From the NCBI RefSeq assembly GCF_029254265.1, contig NZ_JAQWXX010000027.1, positions 42,115 to 106,114 of the forward strand: DNA of 64,000 nucleotides, given 5' to 3'. Below the pieces are notes generated by a model, which did no database searches, was not told the DNA's origin, and saw nothing but the letters and a program-made list of their open reading frames with translations. Positions within the stretch are counted from its first letter, which is position 1; each line of letters begins with the position of its first letter. Source of the stretch: Algoriphagus sp. Its GTDB lineage: Bacteria > Bacteroidota > Bacteroidia > Cytophagales > Cyclobacteriaceae. A program made the position numbers and the translations under genes. Positions 46,340 through 55,011 of this stretch are shown one piece after another.

Positions 46340-46370
46340 AGGCTCAGATCTTCGGATTTGAGCTTTTTTT
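46340..46370 (+). terminator. Intrinsic terminator after the Band-7-tail-like gene
   Basis: Stem GCTCAGATC (46342-46350) / GATTTGAGC (46355-46363) with a TTCG tetraloop and then T7. Confidence 0.85.
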
Positions 46371-46372
46371 AT

Positions 46373-46748
46373 TTACTACAAAGGCCACGAAGGTTGTTTT
46401 AACTGTTGGCTAATATAGGAGAAAACATAGCTTTATTTTCTATCTCGCTAGATAGCCATCGAGTCTCCCAATCTCTTTTCCTAAACCTTAATCCCTAATT
46501 ACAAAAATACTTTTAACCATAATTTTCACGAAAGATTTTTGCTCCAAGAATTGTCTTGGTTAGTTTCTTCACAAAGCGAAAACCTGATAAAAAATTTTCT
46601 GAGATAGGAGCTAGTACTCCAGAAAATTCCATCCTTGAATTATTTTCCATATTTTAAGTTTTTGGAAAAGCTTGGAGAAAGGAGCAATTCAAAATTAGCC
46701 ACTTAATTTTCTGCCTAGTTCTATCAACCTTTAGCTAAAAACCCAAAG
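46373..46748. other. Gene-free region upstream of the second sugar porter
   Basis: About 375 bp, AT-rich, with no supported gene. A CTATCTCGCTAGATAG inverted repeat lies near 46440. I find no clear TAnnTTTG promoter with a -33 partner, although the regulatory region for the downstream porter must be here. Confidence 0.45.
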
Positions 46749-48308
46749 ATGACTAAAGCGAATTACATCGTGATGACCGCCCTAATTGTTGCATTAGGAG
46801 GTCTCCTAATGGGCTTTGACGCCTCTGTAATCTCAGGTGTGGTCAAGTTTATTGAACCAGAATTTAACCTTACTTCGCTTGAAATAGGTTGGTCTGTCAG
46901 TTCACTCACTTTGACAGCCACACTTGCCATGCTGTTGGCTGGTCCTTTAAGTGATCGATACGGTCGACGTTTGGTTTTGAGATATGCAGCAATACTTTAT
47001 GCCATTTCTGCCATTGCCTCTGCATTAGCACCTACCTTTTGGTTTTTGGTAGTAGCTCGAATGATTGGAGGTTTTGGTGTCGGGGCTTCCTTGATTTTAG
47101 CTCCTATGTACATTGCTGAAATTGCCCCTCCAAAAATTCGTGGAAGAATGGTTTCCTTTAATCAATTAAATATTGTAATTGGAATTTCCCTAGCCTTTTT
47201 CACCAATTATCTGATTCTAAAATATGGTACTTCGGATGCTGGCTGGGCAAAAACATTGATGTTGGGAGAATACCAATGGCGCTGGATGTTAGGCTTGGAA
47301 ACCTTACCAGCTGTGCTTTATTTTCTGGGTTTATTCTTCGTTCCAAAAAGTCCACGATGGCTCATTATGAAGGGGGAACTAGATCAGGCCAAAAAAGTAA
47401 TGAGCCAATTTAATTCTGAGGAGCAAGTAAAACAGGATTTGGAAGCGATACAGCAAAGTATTGAGAAGGATAAATCCAAAAAGAAGGAATCCTTTGCCGA
47501 ACTGTTAAATCCTACACTCAGGTTAGTCCTTACCATAGGAATAGTGGTGTCCGTGCTTCAGCAAATCACCGGGATCAACTCGGTCTTTTTCTATGCCCCC
47601 ATGATCTTTGAGCAATCAGGAATAGGTACAGATGCTTCTTTTGTTCAGGCGATTTTGGTTGGTTTGGTCAACCTGGCGTTTACTGTATTAGCGATTCTTT
47701 TCATAGATAAACTGGGACGGAAACCTCTGCTTATATTTGGAGTGGCCGGGATTGTTATTTGCATGTTTATCCTAGCTTATGGGTTTAATTCGGCTACTTA
47801 CACCCTGCCAAAGGATTCGCTGACTGAGTTGGTCGATGCTGAAAGTAAATTAAAACTGGAAAGCCTTTCAGAGATTACCTACACCGACGATACCGGCTTC
47901 AAAGCGGCCATCGTAGATGCGATCGGTAAGGAGAAAGCCACGGAATATTCGGCAGCATTGATTACCGCTGCGATCAAGATGAACCCAACCTTAATTCTTG
48001 CTGGAATCATTGGCTTTGTAGCCTCATTTGCGATTTCTATCGGACCAGTGATGTGGGTGCTATTTAGTGAGTTGTTTCCCAATTGGATCCGAGGAATTGC
48101 CATCTCTTTTGTAGGATTGATCAACTCAGCTGTCAGTTTTATTGTGCAGTTGGTTTTCCCTTGGGAACTGGAGGTGTTGGGAAGTGCGACGACATTCTTG
48201 ATTTATGGGATTTTTGCACTACTTGGACTTGTGTTTATTATCAAAGTGGTTCCAGAAACCAAAGGAAAATCGCTTGAGGAATTAGAGGAGATGTTGGTAT
48301 CAAAGTGA
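46749..48308 (+). CDS. Sugar porter (MFS) family transporter
   Basis: A 519-residue 12-TM sugar porter with MGFDASVISGVVK in TM1, DRYGRRLVL between TM2 and TM3, PKSPRWLIMKGE after TM6, QQITGINSVFFYAPM in TM7, DKLGRKPLL and the C-terminal PETKGKSLEELEEM. It is about 75 residues longer than the porter at 20069 owing to an insertion of some 70 polar residues between TM9 and TM10 (about 355-420). Substrate unknown; no sugar enzyme gene is adjacent. Confidence 0.92.
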   Translation: MTKANYIVMTALIVALGGLLMGFDASVISGVVKFIEPEFNLTSLEIGWSVSSLTLTATLAMLLAGPLSDRYGRRLVLRYAAILYAISAIASALAPTFWFLVVARMIGGFGVGASLILAPMYIAEIAPPKIRGRMVSFNQLNIVIGISLAFFTNYLILKYGTSDAGWAKTLMLGEYQWRWMLGLETLPAVLYFLGLFFVPKSPRWLIMKGELDQAKKVMSQFNSEEQVKQDLEAIQQSIEKDKSKKKESFAELLNPTLRLVLTIGIVVSVLQQITGINSVFFYAPMIFEQSGIGTDASFVQAILVGLVNLAFTVLAILFIDKLGRKPLLIFGVAGIVICMFILAYGFNSATYTLPKDSLTELVDAESKLKLESLSEITYTDDTGFKAAIVDAIGKEKATEYSAALITAAIKMNPTLILAGIIGFVASFAISIGPVMWVLFSELFPNWIRGIAISFVGLINSAVSFIVQLVFPWELEVLGSATTFLIYGIFALLGLVFIIKVVPETKGKSLEELEEMLVSK

Positions 48309-48318
48309 TGATTTGATG

Positions 48319-48667
48319 GTTTTTTAACCACGGAGTTCGCAGAGGTTTTCACGGAGTTCGCATAGGATAGAATTCGAAAATTGAAAAATTCAGATAAACA
48401 TCATCTTCATAGAAGCTCCAAAGTAGCGCTCTGTTTGTAGCCCCGGCCCCGATAGTTATCGGGGTCAACCCGGGGTAATCGAAATGCCAAATCTCCCCGT
48501 CTTCTCCGCAGGATTCGTTTTACTATGAGCTACGCCCATGGTCATGAATGGTTCAGTGCCTTCTGCACCGAGTACAAATTAGTTTTGAGTTAATTTTTCA
48601 ATTTTCAAATCTTTCAATTTTTAAATTAAAAACCTTCGTGGTTAAAAAAATTCGTGGTTAAAAAAAA
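48319..48667. repeat. Inverted-repeat-bounded intergenic element with nested palindrome
   Basis: Left end GTTTTTTAACCACGGAG (48319-48335); the right end CGTGGTTAAAAAAA (48653-48666) is its approximate inverse. A 13-bp direct repeat CACGGAGTTCGCA occurs at 48329 and 48350. A nested palindrome sits inside: CCCCGG (48441-48446) / CCGGGG (48470-48475) enclosing CCCCGATA (48447-48454) / TATCGGGG (48457-48464). No ORF. It abuts the stop codon of the SGNH gene. It looks like a REP/MITE-like non-autonomous unit. Confidence 0.55.
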
Positions 48668-49399
48668 CTATTCTTCACCTTGCAAATATTCCTTAATCCC
48701 TTCATATGTAAACTCAGCGATCTTTTGGTAGCCAAGGTCGGAAGGGTGGATGCCGTCAGTGGAGAAAAAGTCAGGGACTAAGTCCAAAGAGATTTCCTGG
48801 AAGATTAAGCGGTTGTTTTTTGAGGCGAGTTTTTTCATTTCATTTCTTAAAAACTCCCGCTGTCGGTACAAATAGCTTTTCATCAAGGAAGAAAATGCAG
48901 GGAAGAGATGAACTGGAGGAATATCAGCAAGGTATATCCATTTAGGTTCAAATTGGGTTTGAAGGCTTGCTACAAGACTTTGGAGCGATTTATAAAAAGC
49001 ACTGGGATTGGTTAGTTTAAAGCAGTCATTGGCTCCCAAAAAAAGTAGAATTCCCTCTTTGGTAGAATTGAGTTCTGCTAAGTCAGACTTGAAATGTGGT
49101 AAAACTTCCCCCACTCGAATCCCATTCTTGCCCAAATTATAAAAGCTATATTTTTCTAAGAATAACTGATGGAGATAGCTTGAAAGTGTAAACCCAGCAG
49201 CGCTTGCACCCACGCCAGCGGCTGTGGACTCGCCTAAAATCAAGATAGATTGCTCTTGACCAGCTAGAAATACTTTTTCGGATTGAGGAGAGAGTTTAGG
49301 TCCAGTCTTGCTGATCTTACCTGCTTCATAGATTAGGTAGGGGAGCAAGGGAAAAAGTCGGGATTGAAAAAGTAAGTAGGAGGGGTTGATGCCAGCCAT
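48668..49399 (-). CDS. SGNH/GDSL hydrolase family protein
   Basis: A 243-residue SGNH-fold hydrolase. The blocks are visible as ILGESTAAGVGAS near residue 55 (catalytic Ser; GES in place of GDS), the Gly block LGKNGIRVGEV near 92, LFLGANDCF near 120 (block III Asn) and the catalytic pair in DGIHPSDLGY near 220 (Asp, His). No signal peptide is obvious, though the first 20 residues are mildly hydrophobic. It probably cleaves an ester of a small molecule or polysaccharide. One-base overlap with the SUI1 gene upstream. Confidence 0.85.
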   Translation of the reverse strand: MAGINPSYLLFQSRLFPLLPYLIYEAGKISKTGPKLSPQSEKVFLAGQEQSILILGESTAAGVGASAAGFTLSSYLHQLFLEKYSFYNLGKNGIRVGEVLPHFKSDLAELNSTKEGILLFLGANDCFKLTNPSAFYKSLQSLVASLQTQFEPKWIYLADIPPVHLFPAFSSLMKSYLYRQREFLRNEMKKLASKNNRLIFQEISLDLVPDFFSTDGIHPSDLGYQKIAEFTYEGIKEYLQGEE

Positions 49400-49773
49400 C
49401 AGCCCCCTGCTTTTTTGGCTTTGTATCCTTCTGCCTGAAGAATCTCAACCACCTTATCCCGATGATCTCCTTGGATAAGGATCTCGCCATCTTTGGCAGA
49501 ACCGCCTACGCCGCATTTGTTTTTCAGAAGTTTACCGAGGAGTGCTAGTTCAATCTCGTTCCCAATAAAACCCTCGACCAAAGTAACCTTCTTTCCTGCT
49601 CTTGCTTTTTTATCCAGCATGACCTTGAGGTTTTGCTGATTTGGTGCTAAAGTTTCCTGATCTTCTGATGAAGGAGTTTGAAATTCGAACTCATCACTGG
49701 TCGAATAGACCATCCCGTCACGCTTTTTCCAGTCGTTATTTTTCTTCGCCATAGCTGATTGTTTGATACCCAT
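49399..49773 (-). CDS. SUI1/eIF1-like translation initiation factor (YciH-type)
   Basis: A 124-residue protein. The C-terminal domain is the SUI1 fold: KKVTLVEGFIGNEIELALLGKLLKNKCGVGGSAKDGEILIQGDHRDKV read as successive blocks (first block near residue 60, KCGVGGSAKDG near 88). The N-terminal half is a flexible basic/acidic tail. Bacterial YciH homologues affect start codon choice or stress translation. Start at 49773, or at an internal ATG at 49752. The SGNH gene follows with a one-base overlap. Confidence 0.9.
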   Translation of the reverse strand: MGIKQSAMAKKNNDWKKRDGMVYSTSDEFEFQTPSSEDQETLAPNQQNLKVMLDKKARAGKKVTLVEGFIGNEIELALLGKLLKNKCGVGGSAKDGEILIQGDHRDKVVEILQAEGYKAKKAGG

Positions 49774-49872
49774 TACGGTTGTCGGTTGTTAGTTGTCGAT
49801 TATCCGTTGACTTTATTGACTATAACCTTCCAACTTTATACTTAAAACTTCCTACTTCCAACCTCCAGCTTC

Positions 49873-50724
49873 TTATTTCGTCTTAAATGTCCAAACAGGT
49901 CTTTTAGAATGATTTACCACGTCTTCGGCGATACTTCCCGTAATCAAATGTATAAATCCTGTCCGGCCATGAGTGGCCATAGCTATTAAATCGGCATTTA
50001 CATCTTCAGCAAATTCGATAATACCACTTTCTTCTGAATTTGAATTATAGATCTCTGCTGTAACATCATTGAATCCATATTTATGGGCAAAGGCTCTAAT
50101 TCTTTTTATGGAATCCCTGCTGGTTTCGAAATTTCCTGGGGTATTTACAATAACAAAATAAAGTTGCGCGTCCAAAAGATCCTGAAGTCGTTTCATCCGG
50201 GAAGCAACCTCATCATTATCTTCCCTAAAATCACTCGCAAAAACGATTTTATTCAAATCATCTGGGGCTACAGCTGATTTTATGGTGATGACTGGACAGG
50301 AGGCAGTGCGGACAATTTTTTCTGTGTTGCTTCCTATTAGAACCTCTTCGATTCCACTAGTTCCTTTTGAACCCATCACGACCAGATCTGGATTTTCCTC
50401 ATTGATCGATTCTGAAATGTTTTTGAAGGCATTTCCAAGTTTGATTTTTGCAGAAAAGGTAAAAGCATCAGAGAGATACTTTTCTTTTAATTCATCAATT
50501 TGAGATTTCCTTTTGTTCATCAGTTCTATGAAGAAAATCTGATTTTCCATATCTGGCATCATTTCACCTCCTCCCATTGTACCTACTGTAGTTGAGGTTG
50601 GGACTTCCATGACATGTACTACTTCAAGATGTACGTTATTGAATTTCTTGGCGATGGCAACGGAAAAGTCTAACGCATAATTTGCCTGCTCAGAAAAGTC
50701 GAAAGGAATAAGAATCTTGGTCAT
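49873..50724 (-). CDS. Universal stress protein, tandem UspA domains
   Basis: A 283-residue protein with two UspA domains (about 1-145 and 150-280). ATP-binding-type loops are present in both: GSKGTSGIEEVLIGSNTEKI near residue 118 and ATHGRTGFIHLITGSIAEDV near 252. Cytoplasmic; it probably binds ATP and acts in starvation or stress tolerance. Single gene. Confidence 0.93.
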   Translation of the reverse strand: MTKILIPFDFSEQANYALDFSVAIAKKFNNVHLEVVHVMEVPTSTTVGTMGGGEMMPDMENQIFFIELMNKRKSQIDELKEKYLSDAFTFSAKIKLGNAFKNISESINEENPDLVVMGSKGTSGIEEVLIGSNTEKIVRTASCPVITIKSAVAPDDLNKIVFASDFREDNDEVASRMKRLQDLLDAQLYFVIVNTPGNFETSRDSIKRIRAFAHKYGFNDVTAEIYNSNSEESGIIEFAEDVNADLIAMATHGRTGFIHLITGSIAEDVVNHSKRPVWTFKTK

Positions 50725-51087
50725 AATTCTGGATTTTTAGTTTCTCCAAATTACCTGAAAATGGAGAACAAAAAAAGGATTTTTATCAGCTTTTGCCCAA
50801 ATAAAAAAAACCGATCAATTCCAGATAAGGATTTAAATGGTACTTGAAATACAACTCTAAAAGCTAAGTCTTTGAGAAGGATTACTGACTTAGAGGTTAA
50901 AGTCTATTTGGATTTAAGAAAGAATTCTGTGTGGTCTTGTTTTCGACTTGAGGGTGAAAAAAATAAATTTTTAATTTTAGCCCATTACGTTTCGCGGCGA
51001 CACGAACTGCGGCGAAATTAATTTTTTAATTTTCAAACCTTTCAATTTTGGAATTTTATCTTTTGTGTACTTGGCGATTAAAAAAAA
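50725..51087. other. Gene-free region ending in a partial repeat unit
   Basis: About 360 bp with no gene. The last 70 bp (from 51019) match the tail of the 48319-48667 element: TTTTCAAACCTTTCAATTTT at 51030-51049 differs by one base from 48602-48621. As there, the unit ends directly against the stop codon of a minus-strand gene (menA). Confidence 0.5.
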
Positions 51088-52020
51088 CTAGAAAAATATT
51101 AACCCTATTCCAAATAGGATTGTCCATAAAAGTGTGCTCAAAGCCATCTTTTTCAGATATGGATCAATGCTTTTAGAGTCTTTTCCTCTCTGTACTCCCA
51201 AACCTACTGCGATCATTATTGGTAAGGCCAGCAATGCTAAAAATGAACTCCATGATCCACTGCTAATTGCAAATATTCCAAGAGAAAGGTTTCCTCCCAG
51301 AATTAAAAACCAGTTGTATCGAATGGCAGCTTTCTTTCCAATTCTGACCGGGATCGATTTTTTACCGGCTGTAGAATCAGACTCTATATCCCTAATATTA
51401 TTTATGTTGAGTACGGCAGTGCTAAATAATCCCAATGCTATGGCAATCCAAAGTGCATTAAAATCCAATGAAAGGCTATGAAGAAAAAAGGTGCCAAATA
51501 CACCCAAAAGCCCAAAGAAGATGAATACGGATATGTCTCCCAAGCCGGCATAGCCATAAGGATTGCTTCCGGAAGTATAAGTGATTGCGGCCCAAATAGC
51601 AGCTAAACCCAAACCCAGAAAAATTCCAAAAAGCACCAGATTTTGAACTGCGAAGAAAAGCAATAGCAAACCAGAAATCAATGATAAAGCACCAAACAGA
51701 TACATTGCTTTCTTCATTTCGGCAAGTGAAATCAATCCTGACTGTACGGCTCTGACAGGGCCTTGACGCTCTGCATGGTCGGCTCCATTTATTGTATCTC
51801 CGTAATCATTGGAGAGATTAGAAAGAATTTGGAGAAAAATGGTGGTCAATGAAGCTAATACCAGAATCTCCCAACGAAAGACATGGAGATTTGCTGCCAA
51901 AAAAGAACCGGCAAAAATACTAGCCAGTGCAAGTGGTAAAGTGCGAAGCCTGATTGCGTGCAACCAGGCTTCTTTTTTGGTATGAATAATAGCTTTCACT
52001 AAGTCAAATTGATCAATCAA
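51088..52020 (-). CDS. menA: 1,4-dihydroxy-2-naphthoate polyprenyltransferase
   Basis: A 310-residue UbiA-family membrane prenyltransferase with eight or nine hydrophobic segments. The two Asp-rich motifs are NLSNDYGDTINGADHAE near residue 67 (with RQGPVRAVQSG following) and NNIRDIESDSTAGKKS near 205. RQGPVRA points to MenA, the menaquinone step. It overlaps the upstream peroxidase gene by 4 bp (ATGA). Confidence 0.92.
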   Translation of the reverse strand: MIDQFDLVKAIIHTKKEAWLHAIRLRTLPLALASIFAGSFLAANLHVFRWEILVLASLTTIFLQILSNLSNDYGDTINGADHAERQGPVRAVQSGLISLAEMKKAMYLFGALSLISGLLLLFFAVQNLVLFGIFLGLGLAAIWAAITYTSGSNPYGYAGLGDISVFIFFGLLGVFGTFFLHSLSLDFNALWIAIALGLFSTAVLNINNIRDIESDSTAGKKSIPVRIGKKAAIRYNWFLILGGNLSLGIFAISSGSWSSFLALLALPIMIAVGLGVQRGKDSKSIDPYLKKMALSTLLWTILFGIGLIFF

Positions 52021-52604
52021 ACACCTACAAATTCAAGGATTTCTTCGTCCAAAGGAGCTACTGAAGAAGGCAAGAACTTGATTAATTCACCTTTCTCATC
52101 TATCAGATACTTACAGAAATTCCATCCTGGCTCTTTGTCATTCCAGCCATTCAGCTGAGGATCAGAAAGCCAACGGTAAAGAGGATGCTTGTCAAAACCT
52201 TTTACAGAGATCTTTTCAAACATTGGGAAAGTCACCCCATATTCTGTAGAGCAAAATTCTTTGATTTCTTCATTGCTGCCTGGTTCTTGGCCACCAAAAT
52301 TATTTGCAGGGAAACCTAAAACAACAAGATCATCGCCATGAGCAGCATACAATTCTTGTAGGGCGGCATATTGATTAGTGTAACCACATTTGGAGGCTAC
52401 ATTGACAATCATGATTTTCTTTCCTTTGAAAGAACTGAAATCAACTTCTTTGCCGTTGATGTCTTTCATTTTGAAATCGTAAAAAGAGCTTTCCATTAAG
52501 TTTTCGGAATTTGAGGTGAGTTTGGAGTCCAGTCCTTCAGGACGAGTAGCAGGTTGCTGACACGCAAAGAAGATTGCCGAGATGATAATTAAGATACTTC
52601 TCAT
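52017..52604 (-). CDS. Glutathione peroxidase-family lipoprotein
   Basis: A 195-residue thiol peroxidase of the GPx family, exported as a lipoprotein (ISAIFFAC, C15). The peroxidatic Cys is in NVASKCGYTNQY near residue 73 (Cys rather than selenocysteine); the Gln of GFPANNFGGQEPG and Trp of WNFCKYL complete the site. Bacterial GPx of this type usually use thioredoxin-like donors. Placed 19 bp after argS, coupled to menA. Confidence 0.92.
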   Translation of the reverse strand: MRSILIIISAIFFACQQPATRPEGLDSKLTSNSENLMESSFYDFKMKDINGKEVDFSSFKGKKIMIVNVASKCGYTNQYAALQELYAAHGDDLVVLGFPANNFGGQEPGSNEEIKEFCSTEYGVTFPMFEKISVKGFDKHPLYRWLSDPQLNGWNDKEPGWNFCKYLIDEKGELIKFLPSSVAPLDEEILEFVGV

Positions 52605-52623
52605 AGTTTATGGGCTTATAATT

Positions 52624-54414
52624 TTACATTCTTTCTGGTACTGAGATACCAAGTAAACTCATTCCTTTTTTGATTGTTTGAGCAGTAAGCTCGGAAAGTG
52701 CAACTCGGAAAGCTACTAGAGCCGGGTCATTTTCAAGGAAAATCGGAACATCTGCATAGAATCGGTTGTATTCTTTGGCCAAATCAAAAAGATATTGCGC
52801 AATGATGGAAGGAGAATAGGACTCTCCAGCCTGAGCAATTTTCTTTTCAAAATCATTCAAAAGGAAAATAAGTGCAGCTTCAGAATCTTCAACCTTGCTC
52901 ACTTTAGAAAAATCTACCTGATTGTACTCAACGCCGATTTGCTTGGCTTTTCTTAAAATAGATGCGATTCGAGCATGCGAATATTGAATAAAAGGCCCTG
53001 TATTTCCCTGAAACTCGATGGATTCCTGCGGATTGAAAAGCATTCGCTTTTTCGGATCAACTTTAAGTAAGAAATACTTCAAGGCACCTAAGCCCAACAT
53101 TTCATACAATTCGGTTGCTTGCTCAGGATTAAAGCCTTCGATTTTACCAAGTTCTTTGGTGTGGCTCTCTGCTGTATCCACCATTTCCTGCATCAATTCA
53201 TCTGCATCCACGACAGTTCCCTCACGGGATTTCATTTTACCAGTGGGAAGATCTACCATTCCATAAGAAAGGTGAAAGAGTCCATCTCCATAAGAGCGTC
53301 CTAATTTCCGCATGATCTTATACAATACATCAAAGTGGTAATCTTGCTCATTACCAACGACATAAACAGACTTATTAATCTTGAAATCTTCGTACTTCAA
53401 ATCCGCTGTTCCCATATCCTGCGTGATGTAAACCGAAGTGCCGTCACCACGCAGCACCAGTTTTTCATCTAATCCTTCTGCAGTCAAGTCTACCCAAACG
53501 GAACCATTTTCTTTTTTGAAGAAAACTCCTTTTTCAAGACCCTCTTCAACGATGTCTTTCCCTAAAAGGTAGGTGTCAGATTCATAATAAAACTTATCAA
53601 AATCGACCCCCATGCGCTTGTAGGTTTCATCAAAGCCAGCATAAACCCATTCGTTCATAAGTTTCCAAAGTGAAACGACTTCCTCATCATGCGCTTCCCA
53701 CTTTCTTAGCATTTCCTGTGCTTCGAGTAGGATAGGAGCATTCTTTTTTGCGTCATCCTGACTTTGGCCTGAGGCTACTAATTCTGCGATTTGCTTTTTA
53801 TATTCCTGATCGAAAATCACGTAATATTTTCCAGCCAAATGATCTCCTTTTAGGCCTGAACTTTCGGGAGTTTCTCCGTTTCCAAAGTGCTGGTAAGCAA
53901 CCATGGACTTACAGATATGGATTCCGCGATCATTAACCAGATTGGCCTTGATGACCTCGTATCCATTGGCTTTCAGTATTTGGGAAACAGAATATCCAAG
54001 GAAATTATTTCGTAAATGGCCAAGATGGAGTGGCTTATTGGTATTTGGAGAGGAGTACTCAACCATTACTTTTTGCCCATTTGGAGGCAGTTGACCAAAG
54101 TTTTTATTGGAAAGTAACTCTTGAAAAACCCCGATCCAGATTTGATTATTCAACTCAAGGTTCAAAAATCCCTTTACGACATTGAAACCGGCAACCTCCG
54201 GGACATTTTCCTGAAGGTATGAACCGATTTGGTTTGCTGTATTTTCAGGAGTTGTTTGAGAGATTTTCAAAAACGGGAAAACCACAAACGTATAGGTACC
54301 TTCAAATTCTTTTCGAGTAGGGGCAAGTGCCAACTGATCCAAAGGAACATCAGCATTGAAGATATTCTGAAATGCCAGTTGTACCCCGGCTAGTATTGAT
54401 TCTTGTATATTCAT
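52624..54414 (-). CDS. argS: Arginyl-tRNA synthetase
   Basis: A 596-residue class I synthetase. The N-terminal add-1 domain (1-110) is followed by SSPNTNKPLHLGHLRNN (HIGH-type, near residue 122) and the KMSKS-like GKMKSREGTVV near 398. The C-terminal DALR anticodon-binding domain includes NTGPFIQYSHARIASILRKA near 473. The repeat unit with the GxxExxY gene lies immediately upstream of its start. Confidence 0.97.
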   Translation of the reverse strand: MNIQESILAGVQLAFQNIFNADVPLDQLALAPTRKEFEGTYTFVVFPFLKISQTTPENTANQIGSYLQENVPEVAGFNVVKGFLNLELNNQIWIGVFQELLSNKNFGQLPPNGQKVMVEYSSPNTNKPLHLGHLRNNFLGYSVSQILKANGYEVIKANLVNDRGIHICKSMVAYQHFGNGETPESSGLKGDHLAGKYYVIFDQEYKKQIAELVASGQSQDDAKKNAPILLEAQEMLRKWEAHDEEVVSLWKLMNEWVYAGFDETYKRMGVDFDKFYYESDTYLLGKDIVEEGLEKGVFFKKENGSVWVDLTAEGLDEKLVLRGDGTSVYITQDMGTADLKYEDFKINKSVYVVGNEQDYHFDVLYKIMRKLGRSYGDGLFHLSYGMVDLPTGKMKSREGTVVDADELMQEMVDTAESHTKELGKIEGFNPEQATELYEMLGLGALKYFLLKVDPKKRMLFNPQESIEFQGNTGPFIQYSHARIASILRKAKQIGVEYNQVDFSKVSKVEDSEAALIFLLNDFEKKIAQAGESYSPSIIAQYLFDLAKEYNRFYADVPIFLENDPALVAFRVALSELTAQTIKKGMSLLGISVPERM

Positions 54415-54418
54415 TTCA

Positions 54419-55005
54419 TATAACCACTAAGGACACGGAGGTTTCACAGAGTCCACAGGGAGTTTAATTTTAAACTAATTGGTATTTATTACTCTTTTTA
54501 TTCCGAATTTAAGTCTCGTTACATTGAAATTAATTATTAGCCCAAGCTTGAATTTTCCGAGTTTCAAATAATTCAATGTTTGTGCAAAATGTACTTCTGA
54601 AATACTTGAAACAGATTTTAATTCAAGTACTAGTTTTTTTTCGACTAAAATATCAACGGAATAAGCAGATTCAATTCTTAAGCCATCGATTATCAAAGGT
54701 ATTTTCTTTTCAACTTCTATGAAAATACCATTTTGTTCTAATTTGTATGCAAGCACTTTCTGGTAAGCTGACTCTAAAAGACCAGGGCCCAGTTGGGAAT
54801 GAATATCCATCGCAATGCCAATTACTTTAGTGGCTAAATCATCTTCTACGACTAAGTCCGGATCTCCCATTTTCAATTACTATTAAAAAAGCATTTATTG
54901 AATCTGATGATTTCATTTAATAAAGCCAATAGTTGGTATGATTTCATCTGATATCAATTTCGCTTTGTGTCCTCCGTGTATTTCTCCGTGAACACATTGG
55001 TTATA
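54419..55005. repeat. Inverted-repeat-bounded unit carrying a GxxExxY gene
   Basis: Perfect 8-bp ends TATAACCA (54419-54426) and TGGTTATA (54998-55005), with further inverted ACACGGAGG copies (54433-54441; 54971-54979) and tandem CTCCGTG (54972, 54984). The 587-bp unit contains only the 133-residue GxxExxY gene. It begins 4 bp from the argS start and ends 6 bp from the arginase stop. Confidence 0.6.
54475..54876 (-). CDS. GxxExxY protein (PDDEXK_3 nuclease-like)
   Basis: A 133-residue member of the GxxExxY family. The signature is LGPGLLESAYQKVLAYKLEQ near residue 34 (Gly, Glu, Tyr), then the nuclease-like core with VDILVEKKLVLELKSVSSI near 72 (Asp, Glu-x-Lys) as in PDDEXK folds. The activity is unproven. 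Such genes occur in many copies per genome and are often flanked by CACGGAG-type repeats, as here. It probably arrived as part of the unit. Confidence 0.85.
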   Translation of the reverse strand: MKMGDPDLVVEDDLATKVIGIAMDIHSQLGPGLLESAYQKVLAYKLEQNGIFIEVEKKIPLIIDGLRIESAYSVDILVEKKLVLELKSVSSISEVHFAQTLNYLKLGKFKLGLIINFNVTRLKFGIKRVINTN

Positions 55006-55011
55006 AAATAT

